Notes: a model not told the origin generated them from the sequence alone. 64,000 nucleotides of DNA from Haliscomenobacter sp965225875 (GCF_965225875.1 NZ_CBDDBS010000001.1:1-64000), one strand, 5' to 3'; numbered from the stretch's first letter, positions 33,958-42,658 are shown. A program made the numbers and translations.

Positions 33958-36933
33958 TTAGAAACCTACTTTAACACCAAACGTAACTGTTCTCACCATG
34001 TAGTAAGTATTACGACGGTCGATACCAGGAGACAGGATGGCGTTAGCACCACCTTGCTCGCTGTCGGCCAAACGCATTTCTGGATCAGAGCCGCTATATT
34101 TGGTCAGCACGAACAAGTTTTGACCAGTCACATAAGCATTAAGCTTAGTGATGCTGCTGCCAGGCTTCAGGTTGAAATTGTAACCCAAAGAAGCGTTGTC
34201 CAACTTCAAGAAAGAAGCTTTTTCAACCTGGTAGCTAGAGAACTTGGCACCATCTGTCAACTTAGTATTGTAATAATCATCCGTCTTAACACGGTTCCAG
34301 GTCAAGGTGTTCAAGGTTTCGTAGAAAATCCGGTAAGAGTTGATCATGTCGTGGCCAAATACTCCGCGGAAGAACACACTCAGGTCAAATCTGCCCATGG
34401 TGAAGTTGTTGCTAAAGCCCAATTCCATGTTTGGCAAACCGTTGCCGATTTTGGTTTCGTCATCACGAGTGATGGTGCCATCACCGTTCAAATCCTTGAA
34501 TTTCCAGGTGCCGTTGTCATTAACACCATCGTAAATTGGTCCCCAGAAGTCGCCAATGTTGCCACCTTCAGCAGCGCGAATCATTGGTGTACCATTCAAA
34601 CCAGGAGAACCTACGTTGGCCAGGAACAATTCTTTACCAAAGGAGAAATCACCTTTAGACAAAGAAACCAACTTATTTGACAAGTAGAAAGTTGGAGTCA
34701 AACCCAAGTTGTAAGTGAAGTTTTGCTTCTTGATCGCGTTGTAGTTCAGCGCCAATTCCAAACCGGTGTTCTGCATTTCACCCAAGTTTACCCAGGTAGT
34801 TGGGAAAAGGTTTGGTGGAACAGGAACAGCAACTTCAGCCAAAAGATCACTAGTCGTACGGTTGAAGAAGTCGAGCGAACCGTTCAGACGGTAGTTCATG
34901 AAAGAGAAGTCCAAACCGACGTTCAACTCAGCCTGGCGCTCCCACTGCAAATCAGGGTTAGCATTGGATACCGGGCCATAGCTGGGTACAAATGCACCGT
35001 TGTAGAAGAAGCGACCCTGTGGGCCGAAACGCTGCAAGGACAAGAAGCTGGAACCAGGCAGGTTACCGGCAACCCCGTAGCTCACGCGCAGTTTCAAGGC
35101 ATCAGCAAAATCCAGACCCATTGCCTTCACAAGATCAGCACTCAAACCAAAAGCAGGGAAAACCGCATATTTGTTTCCTTCTCCAAAACGAGAGCTACCT
35201 TCGCGACGAACGCTCACCATAAAGTTGTAAGCGTCGTTGAAGCTAAGGTTCAAACGAGCGAATGTTGCTACGTTTTGGTAACCGCTACGGTAAGAACCAG
35301 CGGAACTTTCACCGGTAGAATAAGACAAAGCATTCCCAAGGTTATTGTAAGTAAATACGTCCGTCAAGAAGTTGAACGCACTAGACCCAGTGCCTTGAAA
35401 ATCGTTACTTGTGTAATCATAACCAGCCAAAATACGGAGATCAAGTTTACCAAATTCTTTAGCAAAAGTAGCCGTAAATGTAGCCTGCTGAGTAGTTTGT
35501 TGACCATAGTTACGAGACGCAACCCCCTTGCGGTCAGCGCCCTGACCAAACAAAGACTGACGGCTGATGTATTGGCCATTAAACTGATTATCGCGTTGAC
35601 GAGAATAGAAACCAGAAATGGTCAAATTTTTAGCCAGATCAAAATCAACTTGCAAATTGCCCAAGAAGTTGTTCAGTTCTCCTTCATTGGTATTTTGCTC
35701 AAGGATCGCTACTGGGTTGAAGTAGTCAAACAACAATTCCTGGTAGTAACCACCATAACGTGCGTTGGCAGCAGCATCCGATTTGATCGGTGCAGTTGGG
35801 TTGAACAACAAAGCATAACGTGCGGCGTCATTAAAGCCATAGTTTGCCTTGGTGTTGGTAATCGACAAATTCGCGGTCATGCGCAGGCGATCATCCAATG
35901 CTTTTTGGGTAAACGTGAAGCGACCGTTTAATGATTCACGACCAGTTGTGCGTAGTACGCCTTCGTTGTCGCGATAGTTGAAAGATACCCGGTAGTTGCC
36001 ATCCCGTGTACCACCACCCATCGACAAGTTGTGGGTTTGGCCAATAGCATTTTGAGAAATCGCATCCACCCAATCAGTGCTGGCACCACGGTCTGCGTAC
36101 GTACTTTTTACACTGGCAGGAATGTTCAAAGAAGGAATTTCGCGCCATTCATCAGCAGTCATTACTGGCAATGAGCGCATTCTGCTTCCTGAGCTAAAAA
36201 AGCCGTTGTAATCTACCGTGAATTTACCAGTCTGGCCTTTTTTGGTCGTTACCAAAAGAACACCGGCTGCACCACGTGCACCATAGATCGCTGCCGCAGA
36301 GGCATCTTTCAGTACAGTGATGTTTTCGATGTCGTTGGGGTCAACGTTGTCCAAAGATCCACCGATGATCCCATCGATTACGATGAGTGGTGAGCTGTTG
36401 GCACCAAGGGTAGACAAACCGCGCAAACGAATGGTAAAACCTTCGTTGGGGTTTCCACCCGGACGTGCAATCGACAGACCAGCAACCTTACCTTGCAGCA
36501 ATTGAGCCGCACTGGTTACGTTACCGCCATTAAAGTCTTTAGCCTTAACGGTTACAACCGCATTCGTCACTTCACGAGCTTTCGCTGTACCGTAACCTGT
36601 TACCACCACTTCGTCCAGCAATTGGCCAGCAGCAAGGGTAATGTCCAAGGTACTAGCACTACCAATGGTTACTCTTTGAGTAGTATAACCTGTGTAAGAG
36701 ATTTCCAGTTCGGTTGCACCTGCTGGAACCTCCAAGGTATAAGACCCATCGAAATCGGTAACTGTACCTGTGCTGGTACCTACTACGAGGATGTTGGCAC
36801 CAATGAGCGCTTCGCCGTTGCTTTTGTCCGTAATTTTACCGGAAAGCGTACGCTGGGCGAAAGCGAAGTTGCACAAAAGAAATGCAACTGCCGCGAGAAG
36901 CCACCTCGAGCAATAGCCGACTCTAAGTTTCAT
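33958..36933 (-). CDS. SusC/RagA-type TonB-dependent outer-membrane transporter
   Basis: Second SusC barrel (991 aa). Signal peptide (LLAAVAFLLCNFAFAQ), carboxypeptidase-like N-domain (about 28-108, LSGKITDKSNGEALIGANI), the canonical signature LLDEVVVTGYGT, plug with FTIRLRGLSTLGANSSPLIVIDG and SAAAIYGARGAAGVLLVTTKKG, then the barrel with a terminal aromatic (FGVKVGF). It works with the SusD encoded downstream to import a large solute. Unlike the first pair it has the standard family signature. The 450-bp region upstream, shared with the divergent protease gene, contains a family A palindrome but no sure promoter. Confidence 0.96.
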   Translation of the reverse strand: MKLRVGYCSRWLLAAVAFLLCNFAFAQRTLSGKITDKSNGEALIGANILVVGTSTGTVTDFDGSYTLEVPAGATELEISYTGYTTQRVTIGSASTLDITLAAGQLLDEVVVTGYGTAKAREVTNAVVTVKAKDFNGGNVTSAAQLLQGKVAGLSIARPGGNPNEGFTIRLRGLSTLGANSSPLIVIDGIIGGSLDNVDPNDIENITVLKDASAAAIYGARGAAGVLLVTTKKGQTGKFTVDYNGFFSSGSRMRSLPVMTADEWREIPSLNIPASVKSTYADRGASTDWVDAISQNAIGQTHNLSMGGGTRDGNYRVSFNYRDNEGVLRTTGRESLNGRFTFTQKALDDRLRMTANLSITNTKANYGFNDAARYALLFNPTAPIKSDAAANARYGGYYQELLFDYFNPVAILEQNTNEGELNNFLGNLQVDFDLAKNLTISGFYSRQRDNQFNGQYISRQSLFGQGADRKGVASRNYGQQTTQQATFTATFAKEFGKLDLRILAGYDYTSNDFQGTGSSAFNFLTDVFTYNNLGNALSYSTGESSAGSYRSGYQNVATFARLNLSFNDAYNFMVSVRREGSSRFGEGNKYAVFPAFGLSADLVKAMGLDFADALKLRVSYGVAGNLPGSSFLSLQRFGPQGRFFYNGAFVPSYGPVSNANPDLQWERQAELNVGLDFSFMNYRLNGSLDFFNRTTSDLLAEVAVPVPPNLFPTTWVNLGEMQNTGLELALNYNAIKKQNFTYNLGLTPTFYLSNKLVSLSKGDFSFGKELFLANVGSPGLNGTPMIRAAEGGNIGDFWGPIYDGVNDNGTWKFKDLNGDGTITRDDETKIGNGLPNMELGFSNNFTMGRFDLSVFFRGVFGHDMINSYRIFYETLNTLTWNRVKTDDYYNTKLTDGAKFSSYQVEKASFLKLDNASLGYNFNLKPGSSITKLNAYVTGQNLFVLTKYSGSDPEMRLADSEQGGANAILSPGIDRRNTYYMVRTVTFGVKVGF

Positions 36934-37248
36934 ACATTATTAGTGTTTTGTTAAAAAAATTGTGCTTACATCAAAAATTGCCTCCCTTTCAGAAGACATG
37001 TGTATAGGAAACCCACTTCACAGTAGGGATTCTTTCACTGCAAATGATTCATAAACAATTATCTCTTTTCGTATTTTAACTGCGCTTATTTGCTGGGATA
37101 GGTTTTTTCCCGAACTTGGTGTGTGCATTACACTAATTGACCGGGCGTAAAAGTCTAAAATAAGTATGAAAAAACCAAGAATAGGCAAAAAGATTTTCGG
37201 GATATTTTGTTTTACCAAATTATATTGTGAATCGAAATTAGGGTAACA

Positions 37249-37367
37249 GGTTCCAAGGCTTCAGGGCTCCAAAGTTCCTAGGTTCTTCGGTTCCAAGGTT
37301 TTATTCTGGTCCATTAGGATTTTGTCCCGGACACCCTGGAATTTTGAAACCTGTACCCTCGGAACCC
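37249..37367. repeat. Family A-like palindrome (GGTTCCAAGG words) in divergent intergenic region
   Basis: The arms 37249-37278 and 37338-37367 are imperfect reverse complements made from GGTTCCAAGG-like words; a third GGTTCCAAGG lies between them. This copy is upstream of the aspartic protease gene rather than at a gene end. The rest of the 36934-37385 gap is AT-rich with no gene seen. Confidence 0.55.
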
Positions 37368-37385
37368 ATATTTAAACCTGACTGT

Positions 37386-38621
37386 ATGAAACCTATTGCC
37401 TTTGCTGTTTTTGCCCTGTTGTACACTGGATGTTTCATCAATGTTAAAGGGCAAGGAAATGACCTTACTTTTCTCAATAACCAAACTCATGTAGACATTC
37501 CGTTTGAATACGAAAACAACTTCATCATCATCAAAGTCATGTTCAATGACATCTTTCCGCTTAAATTCATCTTTGATACTGGCGCAGAAAACACCATTTT
37601 GACCAAGCGTGAGATCACCGATTTGTTTCAAATCGATTACCAAAAACGATTTACCATTTACGGTTCGGATTTAAGCCAAACCCTTTACGCCTATCTGGTG
37701 AGGGGTATTTCATTCCGCATTGGCGACATGCGGGCCAGTCAACGTTCTATTCTGGTGTTGGAAGAGGATTATTTTCAGTTCGACGAGTTCTCCGGGATTG
37801 ACATCCACGGCATCCTGGGTGCAGATTTTTTTCGGCGCTTTGTGGTCAAAATCAATTATTACAAACAGATCATCACGCTTTATGACCCGGCGGTTTTTCA
37901 ATTGCCTAAAGGGCATTTCACCGAATTCCCCTTGGAAATGCACCGCAGTAAGCCTTATTTGATCGCCCCCGTCACTTTGGGCAACGACACCACCATACAA
38001 ACCAAATTATTGATGGATACAGGTGCCAGTATTGCGCTGCTGTTGTACACGGATACCAATGAAGGACTTAAAGTACCTGAAAAAGTAATCCGGAGCGTTT
38101 TAGGGCGGGGTTTGGGTGGCATCATCTATGGCTACCTGGGCCGGGTCAAAAGTTTGCAATTTACTGAACACCAATTCAATGAGGTACTTACCAATTTTCA
38201 GGAGATTCCCCATGTTGAAGACAGTACTTACATGAACAAGCGCAATGGGATCATAGGGAATCAATTGCTGGATCGTTTCACCCTCATTATCGATTACATC
38301 CACAATCGTGTTTTTGTACAGCCCAATCCCTATTTCAAGAAAAAATTTGAATTTGACCGCAGTGGGCTGTTCGTCACCGCCTCGGGAGCGGGGCTTTCCA
38401 AGTTTATTGTTTTCGATATCGTCCCTTCCAGCCCAGCAGCTAAGGCAGGTATCGTTTCTGGTGACGAAATCAAATCCATTAATGGAGTGCCTGCTTCTTT
38501 TTTCAAACTCCAGGACTTGATGTACAAATTCAGGGGAAAAGTGGGCAAAAAGATAAATATGGTTATTCTGCGCAGCGGAGAGCGGATTAGAATGGAATTG
38601 AGGTTAGAAGACCTGATTTAG
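37386..38621 (+). CDS. Retropepsin-like aspartyl protease with PDZ domain
   Basis: Exported protein with two aspartic-protease-like repeats, IFDTGAENT (Asp64) and LMDTGASIA (Asp211), so one chain may form the whole two-aspartate active site. Each is followed by a hydrophobic GILGADFF / GIIGNQLLDRF strand-turn as in pepsin-like folds. The C-terminal PDZ (about 325-405, VPSSPAAKAGIVSGDEIKSING) probably binds substrate tails. The start at 37386 begins a signal peptide; the upstream ATG at 37344 adds 14 residues. Length 411 aa is usual for this Bacteroidota family. It may be co-located by chance with rplU, which has its own promoter. Confidence 0.85.
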   Translation: MKPIAFAVFALLYTGCFINVKGQGNDLTFLNNQTHVDIPFEYENNFIIIKVMFNDIFPLKFIFDTGAENTILTKREITDLFQIDYQKRFTIYGSDLSQTLYAYLVRGISFRIGDMRASQRSILVLEEDYFQFDEFSGIDIHGILGADFFRRFVVKINYYKQIITLYDPAVFQLPKGHFTEFPLEMHRSKPYLIAPVTLGNDTTIQTKLLMDTGASIALLLYTDTNEGLKVPEKVIRSVLGRGLGGIIYGYLGRVKSLQFTEHQFNEVLTNFQEIPHVEDSTYMNKRNGIIGNQLLDRFTLIIDYIHNRVFVQPNPYFKKKFEFDRSGLFVTASGAGLSKFIVFDIVPSSPAAKAGIVSGDEIKSINGVPASFFKLQDLMYKFRGKVGKKINMVILRSGERIRMELRLEDLI

Positions 38622-38634
38622 TTTAGCTTTTTAT

Positions 38635-38664
38635 TTTGCAATGTCATACAAAGCTTTATCTTTG
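38635..38664 (+). promoter_or_regulatory. Promoter of rplU-rpmA (TTTG-18 bp-TATCTTTG)
   Basis: TTTG (38635-38638) and TATCTTTG (38657-38664) with 18 bp between them match the Bacteroidota housekeeping consensus. The start of transcription is expected near 38670, giving a leader of about 35 nt. Best promoter match in the window. Confidence 0.8.
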
Positions 38665-38703
38665 CACCCAATTTCTTCAAAAAGCAATAAAATTTCATTC
38701 AGC

Positions 38704-39015
38704 ATGTTTGCAATCGTAACGATAGCTGGTCAACAATTCAAAGTTGAGGAAGGGCAGGAGCTCTTCGTCCACCAGCTCGACGCAAATGCAGGCGACGGAG
38801 TTTCTTTTGATCAGGTTCAATTGATTGAAAAAAACGGCGCCGTGCAAATTGGCAAGCCTTTCATTGGCAGTGCCAAGGTCAGTGCAACGGTAATCGGCCA
38901 CCAGAAAGGTGATAAAGTGGTCGTATTCAAAAAGAAAAGACGTAAAGGCTACCGCGTGAAAAACGGTCACCGTCAGTCTTTCACCAAAATCAAAATTGAC
39001 AGCATCGCTGGTTAA
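38704..39015 (+). CDS. rplU: 50S ribosomal protein L21
   Basis: Large-subunit protein that binds 23S rRNA near L20. The start at 38704 (MFAIVTIAGQQFKVEEGQ) is chosen because it gives the conserved N-terminus; an ATG at 38641 would lie upstream of the -7 box. Features are the KVEEGQELFVHQLDA strand, GDKVVVFKKKRRKGYRVKNGHRQ basic loop and the final KIKIDSI strand. Length 103 aa is standard. It forms an operon with rpmA, 22 bp downstream, ended by a strong terminator. Confidence 0.97.
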   Translation: MFAIVTIAGQQFKVEEGQELFVHQLDANAGDGVSFDQVQLIEKNGAVQIGKPFIGSAKVSATVIGHQKGDKVVVFKKKRRKGYRVKNGHRQSFTKIKIDSIAG

Positions 39016-39037
39016 ACCAAACTAAAAGCAATTAGTC

Positions 39038-39664
39038 ATGGCACATAAAAAAGGCGTCGGTAGTTCCGACAACGGCCGGGACAGTAAAAGTAAGCGCCTC
39101 GGTGTAAAATTGTTCGGCGGCCAGTATGCTAAGGCAGGAAACATCCTCGTTCGTCAGCGTGGCACCAAATTCCACCCGGGCGAAAATGTATACATGGGCA
39201 AAGATTTTACCCTGCATGCACAAATTACGGGTACAGTGGCTTTTTCCAAGTCCAAGCAAGACCGTACCTACGTTAGCATCCTTCCTCTGGAGACTGCAAT
39301 TGTTGCTAAATCTGCACCAGTAGTGGTAGAAGAAGTTGCAGAAGTAGTTGCAAAACCAGCTGCTAAAAAGTCATCTTCCATCACTCTGCCTAGCGGCAAA
39401 AAGGTGAAGCAGGATGATCTGAAACTGGTTGAAGGCATCGGTCCAAAAATCGAAGAGTTGATGCACGCTGCAGGAATTACTACCTGGGCGGAATTGGCAG
39501 CTGCTCCAATCGAAAAACTGGAAGCCATTCTGGATGAGGCTGGTCCTCGTTTCCGTATCCATGATCCTGCTACCTGGGGCAAACAAGCCGCAATGGCTGA
39601 TGCTGGTCAGTGGGAAGAACTGGAAACCTATCAGGACGAACTGAAAGGTGGCCGGGAAGAGTAA
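39038..39664 (+). CDS. rpmA: 50S ribosomal protein L27 with C-terminal helix-hairpin-helix extension
   Basis: Residues 1-88 are normal L27 (MAHKKGVGSS, GGQYAKAGNILVRQRGTKFHPGENV), which reaches the peptidyl-transferase centre with its N-terminus. No N-terminal leader has to be removed. A Val/Ala/Lys linker follows (89-124). Residues about 125-208 form a helix-hairpin-helix domain (DDLKLVEGIGPKIEELMHAAGI, then a second WAELAAAPIEKLEAILDEAG helix pair) of the kind found in DNA- or RNA-binding proteins. Total 208 aa against about 85 in most bacteria. The extension is in frame without any sign of sequence error. Confidence 0.95.
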   Translation: MAHKKGVGSSDNGRDSKSKRLGVKLFGGQYAKAGNILVRQRGTKFHPGENVYMGKDFTLHAQITGTVAFSKSKQDRTYVSILPLETAIVAKSAPVVVEEVAEVVAKPAAKKSSSITLPSGKKVKQDDLKLVEGIGPKIEELMHAAGITTWAELAAAPIEKLEAILDEAGPRFRIHDPATWGKQAAMADAGQWEELETYQDELKGGREE

Positions 39665-39711
39665 TCAATCTTCCACCCTACAAGTTTAGTTTTCATAGCT
39701 TTATATTTTGG

Positions 39712-39745
39712 GCCCTGCTTCTTCTTTCTAGGAGCAGGGCTTTTT
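39712..39745 (+). terminator. Rho-independent terminator of rplU-rpmA
   Basis: GCCCTGCT (39712-39719) pairs with AGCAGGGC (39733-39740) around a 13-nt loop and is followed by five T residues. Confidence 0.9.
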
Positions 39746-39850
39746 CTGTGTCTTCCGACACAGAATCCCACGGCTAAAGCCATGGGTTGAGTATGTGGAG
39801 TGGCCTCCCACGGATATAACCCACGATTTAAATCGTGGGATTCCCGTGGG
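39746..39850. repeat. Compound palindrome cluster (CCCACG-ATTTAAAT-CGTGGG type)
   Basis: Three hairpins in a row: CTGTGTC-TTCC-GACACAG (39746-39763); CCCACGGC-TAAA-GCCATGGG (39767-39786); and a 20-bp perfect palindrome CCCACGATTTAAATCGTGGG (39820-39839), itself enclosed by CCCACGG (39807-39813) pairing with CCGTGGG (39844-39850). This resembles dispersed REP/IS200-type palindromes but has different words from families A and B. It lies between the convergent ribosomal operon and mgsA. Confidence 0.8.
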
Positions 39851-39915
39851 TTGGCGATGTTTCTCGAAGGAATAGAAGGCCCGTTGGGGCAGCACTATGT
39901 GGCTGTCCAAGATGC

Positions 39916-40311
39916 TTAAATTCCTTTTGCCATTTCGAGTTGGAGGGACTGTACGAAGCGCAGGCCAGCAGCAGGATTGGTGGCCAGGGGGACATTATGC
40001 ACATCACACAAGCGCATGAGCATACTTACATCCACTTCGTGGGGGTGTTTACCCAGGGGGTCGCGGAAAAAGATGATCATGTCCACTTTCCCTTCCACCA
40101 TGCGGCTGGCAATTTGGGCGTCACCACCAAGAGGCCCGCTGAGCATCCGTTCAATTTCCAGGCCGGCCTTTTCCAGGTAAGCTCCAGTGGTGCCCGTAGC
40201 AATAAGGTGAATATCGTGTTCTTTAAAAAAATCGATGTGGTCACGAACAAAACCAACCATATCTACCTTTTTGCTATCGTGTGCGATCAGTGCGATGGTC
40301 ATTTTTTGCAA
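39916..40311 (-). CDS. mgsA: Methylglyoxal synthase
   Basis: Cytosolic enzyme that converts dihydroxyacetone phosphate to methylglyoxal and phosphate, a bypass of lower glycolysis under phosphate stress or sugar overload. The phosphate-binding ATGTTG loop, MLSGPLGGDAQ (Asp64, matching the catalytic Asp71 of E. coli), FFRDPL and HPHEVD (His91 and Asp94, matching His98 and Asp101) are all present. Length 131 aa is slightly shorter than E. coli (152), mainly at both ends. Single gene. Confidence 0.95.
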   Translation of the reverse strand: MQKMTIALIAHDSKKVDMVGFVRDHIDFFKEHDIHLIATGTTGAYLEKAGLEIERMLSGPLGGDAQIASRMVEGKVDMIIFFRDPLGKHPHEVDVSMLMRLCDVHNVPLATNPAAGLRFVQSLQLEMAKGI

Positions 40312-40455
40312 TTTTTTGGGGGCTAAAATAGATTAAGTAATCCGCGGCGTAAACTTTTTGCCACCTTAAATTGTAAGAGATACCAGAAAACTTGTCTGGC
40401 ATGTTTGGTTTGCACAAACAATTACACTGGTACACCACATAGGGTGTGTAACTAC

Positions 40456-40463
40456 TACCTTTG
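40456..40463 (+). promoter_or_regulatory. -7 box (TACCTTTG) upstream of the DUF2911 gene
   Basis: Perfect TAnnTTTG, about 80 bp before the ATG at 40545. Two small dyads lie just upstream (CCAGA-CTGG type near 40383-40399 and GTACACC-GGTGTGTA near 40432-40450), which could bind a regulator. Confidence 0.5.
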
Positions 40464-40544
40464 CCTGAAAATAAATGGATGAATATAACGTTTGCAAACC
40501 ACAACTTTGTTTTACCATCTTTATTTCATAAATCAAACGTAACT

Positions 40545-41399
40545 ATGAAAAAGTTCTGCTCGATTATTGCAGCCCTTTCCATGGCTTTAGCACTTGCTTT
40601 GCCACTGAATGCCCAAATCCAAACACCTGCAGCCAGTCCAACTGCTGAGGTAAAAACCAAAGTTGGTCTTACCGATGTAACTTTGTTGTACTCTCGTCCA
40701 AGTATCAAAGGCCGGACTATTTTTGGTACCGACAAAAACGCTGTCGTACCTTTTGGAACCATGTGGAGAACTGGTGCAAACTCTGCCACTAAGATTTCAT
40801 TTGGTGATGATGTAACTATCGGTGGAACGGCCGTGAAAAAAGGCGATTATGCCATCTTCTCTACTCCAGGTGCCAGCGAGTGGAAGGTGATGTTCTTTAC
40901 TTACGACACTCCTAATTCGGGTGGTTATGGCGACAAAACTGCCGTAGCAACCTGGACCTTGAAGCCACAAAAAGTTGCTGAAAAAGTAGAAACCTTCACC
41001 ATCGACATCAATGACCAAACGATGGACAAGGCCAGCATCAACATCATTTGGGAAAACACCAAGGTGAGCATGCCATTGAGTGTGGACGTAGAAGGTAAGG
41101 TCAAAGCCAGCATTGACCGCACATTGGGTGGTCCTTCTGCCAACGATTATTACACTGCAGGTGCCTACTACCATGATACCAAAAAAGACCTGAACAAGGC
41201 CTTGGAATGGGTTCAAAAGGCTAACGCCATGTCTCCACAGTTCTGGACACTACGCAAAGAGTCTTTGATCCTGGCTGATCTGGGTCGCAAAAAAGAAGCC
41301 ATCGAGGTGGCGATGAAATCTCTGGCCGCAGCTAAAAAAGAAAACAACCAGGATTACGTGCGCATGAATGAAACTTCGATTGCGGAGTGGAAGAAGTAA
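40545..41399 (+). CDS. Exported DUF2911 domain protein with TPR-like C-terminus
   Basis: Exported protein of unknown function. The signal peptide ends LALPLNAQ. The DUF2911 domain covers about residues 30-185, with VTLLYSRPSIKGRTIFG, VPFGTMWRTGANSATKI and YDTPNSGGYGD, all typical of the family. The last ~90 residues form paired helices (DLNKALEWVQKANAMSPQFWTLRKESLILADLGRKKEAI split over two TPR-like repeats). The start at 40545 is chosen for the signal peptide; the -7 box would make a 5' leader of about 75 nt. Likely periplasmic and highly expressed in this group, but its role is not known. Confidence 0.88.
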   Translation: MKKFCSIIAALSMALALALPLNAQIQTPAASPTAEVKTKVGLTDVTLLYSRPSIKGRTIFGTDKNAVVPFGTMWRTGANSATKISFGDDVTIGGTAVKKGDYAIFSTPGASEWKVMFFTYDTPNSGGYGDKTAVATWTLKPQKVAEKVETFTIDINDQTMDKASINIIWENTKVSMPLSVDVEGKVKASIDRTLGGPSANDYYTAGAYYHDTKKDLNKALEWVQKANAMSPQFWTLRKESLILADLGRKKEAIEVAMKSLAAAKKENNQDYVRMNETSIAEWKK

Positions 41400-41406
41400 G
41401 AAAAAA

Positions 41407-41480
41407 GTGATGCGTGATAAATGATGAGTGATGAATCCCAGTAGGCCTGAATTCATCACTTATCATTTATCGTTCATCAT
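41407..41480. repeat. Family A word-repeat palindrome (GTGATGAAT/TGATAAAT words)
   Basis: The arms 41407-41436 and 41451-41480 pair at 25 of 30 positions around a 14-nt loop. It starts 8 nt after the DUF2911 stop and its right end touches the stop codon of the convergent epimerase gene (41481-41483). The words are nearly those of the element at 21032-21131, but the GGCTACCGC core is missing. Confidence 0.82.
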
Positions 41481-42299
41481 TCAAAATTTTCGCTTAAAAA
41501 CATACCCCAATTCCCTTCTCACCCGCTCGTTGCTCACCACTTTATAACGAGGTGTCTCGTCTGGCAAAAAGGTGGGTGGTTCAAAACCTTCCAAAATAGC
41601 CTGAGCGGTGTAATAATCGGCTTTGCGCGGGTGATCATCGGCGCATACATTGTACAGTTTGCCCCAGGCTGCTTGCTGAATCAGCGCTTCAATTACTCCA
41701 ATACAATCATCGAGGTGAACTAAATTGACTGGGGCATTGCCTTCGGGCACATCGCGCTTGCCAGCAAAAAAGCGGCCTGCTTTGCGATCACCCCCCACCA
41801 AACCCGACATGCGCAGGATGGTGGAGCTTTCATTGGGATAATTGGTTTTAACAATTTTTTCAGCTTGAATCAAAGCTCTCGCCGAAGCTGTATCAGGCTT
41901 TAATTCCGAGTCTTCAGTAACTTCAGCATTGACATCGCCATAAACGCTGGTGGAACCTACAAACAGGATTTTTGCAACGCCACGTTGCTTGGCCAATTCC
42001 ACAATCGCCCGAATTTGGGTAGGATACCAAACTTCTACATCGGGCCTACGCCGCGACGGAGGGATATTGAGAATTATCAGATCTGTGTCAAAAAATGTAG
42101 GGTCGCTGAGCTCAACCTGGCCTTGGTCTACCTGCAACAAAGTGGGATTTAGCCCTTCCGCATGCAACAAATCGAGCTTTTCTGCTGTGGTTGTTGAGGT
42201 TTTCACCGTGTAACCCAGTTTCTGTAAGTGTTTGGCCAATGGCCAGCCCAACCAGCCTGCTCCCAAAACCGATATCCTTTCTACTGAATTCAAAGCCAT
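41481..42299 (-). CDS. NAD(P)-binding epimerase/dehydratase-like protein (YeeZ type)
   Basis: Extended short-chain dehydrogenase fold. The glycine-rich loop is VLGAGWLGWPLA, close to the N-terminus when the start at 42299 is used; an ATG at 42320 adds seven residues. LFVGSTSVYGDV carries the catalytic serine region, but the usual YxxxK is not clear: the candidate is RALIQAEKI, with no tyrosine. It may therefore bind nucleotide without classical catalysis, like E. coli YeeZ. Length 272 aa is normal for that group. Substrate unknown. Confidence 0.8.
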   Translation of the reverse strand: MALNSVERISVLGAGWLGWPLAKHLQKLGYTVKTSTTTAEKLDLLHAEGLNPTLLQVDQGQVELSDPTFFDTDLIILNIPPSRRRPDVEVWYPTQIRAIVELAKQRGVAKILFVGSTSVYGDVNAEVTEDSELKPDTASARALIQAEKIVKTNYPNESSTILRMSGLVGGDRKAGRFFAGKRDVPEGNAPVNLVHLDDCIGVIEALIQQAAWGKLYNVCADDHPRKADYYTAQAILEGFEPPTFLPDETPRYKVVSNERVRRELGYVFKRKF

Positions 42300-42406
42300 G
42301 GCAAATTTTTGATTTGACAATTCAATTCAAAATTCATATCTTAGAAATCTCAAACCACCCCAATGTAATTCGTGGGGCATCAGTCAACAACAAAAAAGAA
42401 ACGCTT

Positions 42407-42658
42407 ATGCATCCAAAGCAACCCTACAAGCCAATTAGTTGCGACTTTTACGATGAACTGGAGGCATACGCCACGCAACAAAAAATTGTAGTGGTAGAAT
42501 TTGAAACCCCTGAAGGCAATATGCGCCAGTGCGAGGTTCGCATCGTCAACATTGAAACCCGCAACAAAGAGGAATTTGTCACCCTGGACAATGGCCTGGA
42601 AATCCGCCTGGATTACGTACATGGCGTCAATGGTCGGCTTATGCCTGATCACTGTTGA
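42407..42658 (+). CDS. Rof-like Rho-binding antiterminator
   Basis: Small (83 aa) beta-barrel protein of the Rof/YaeO family, whose E. coli member binds the RNA site of Rho and inhibits termination. The N-terminal pattern YKPISCDFYDELEAYA matches the Rof motif (YxPINCDDYDxLE), followed by strands KIVVVEFETPEG and EEFVTLDNGLEIRLDYVHGVNG. The start at 42407 gives the conserved N-terminus. The 3' end overlaps the convergent beta-helix gene by 10 bp. If it acts on Rho, it is relevant to a genome in which long hairpins mark so many gene ends. That link is speculation. Confidence 0.82.
   Translation: MHPKQPYKPISCDFYDELEAYATQQKIVVVEFETPEGNMRQCEVRIVNIETRNKEEFVTLDNGLEIRLDYVHGVNGRLMPDHC

Noticed and set aside
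34723..35931. 402-codon open frame on the plus strand opposite susC
   Set aside because: Antisense shadow of a convincing SusC protein; no domain or signal recognised.
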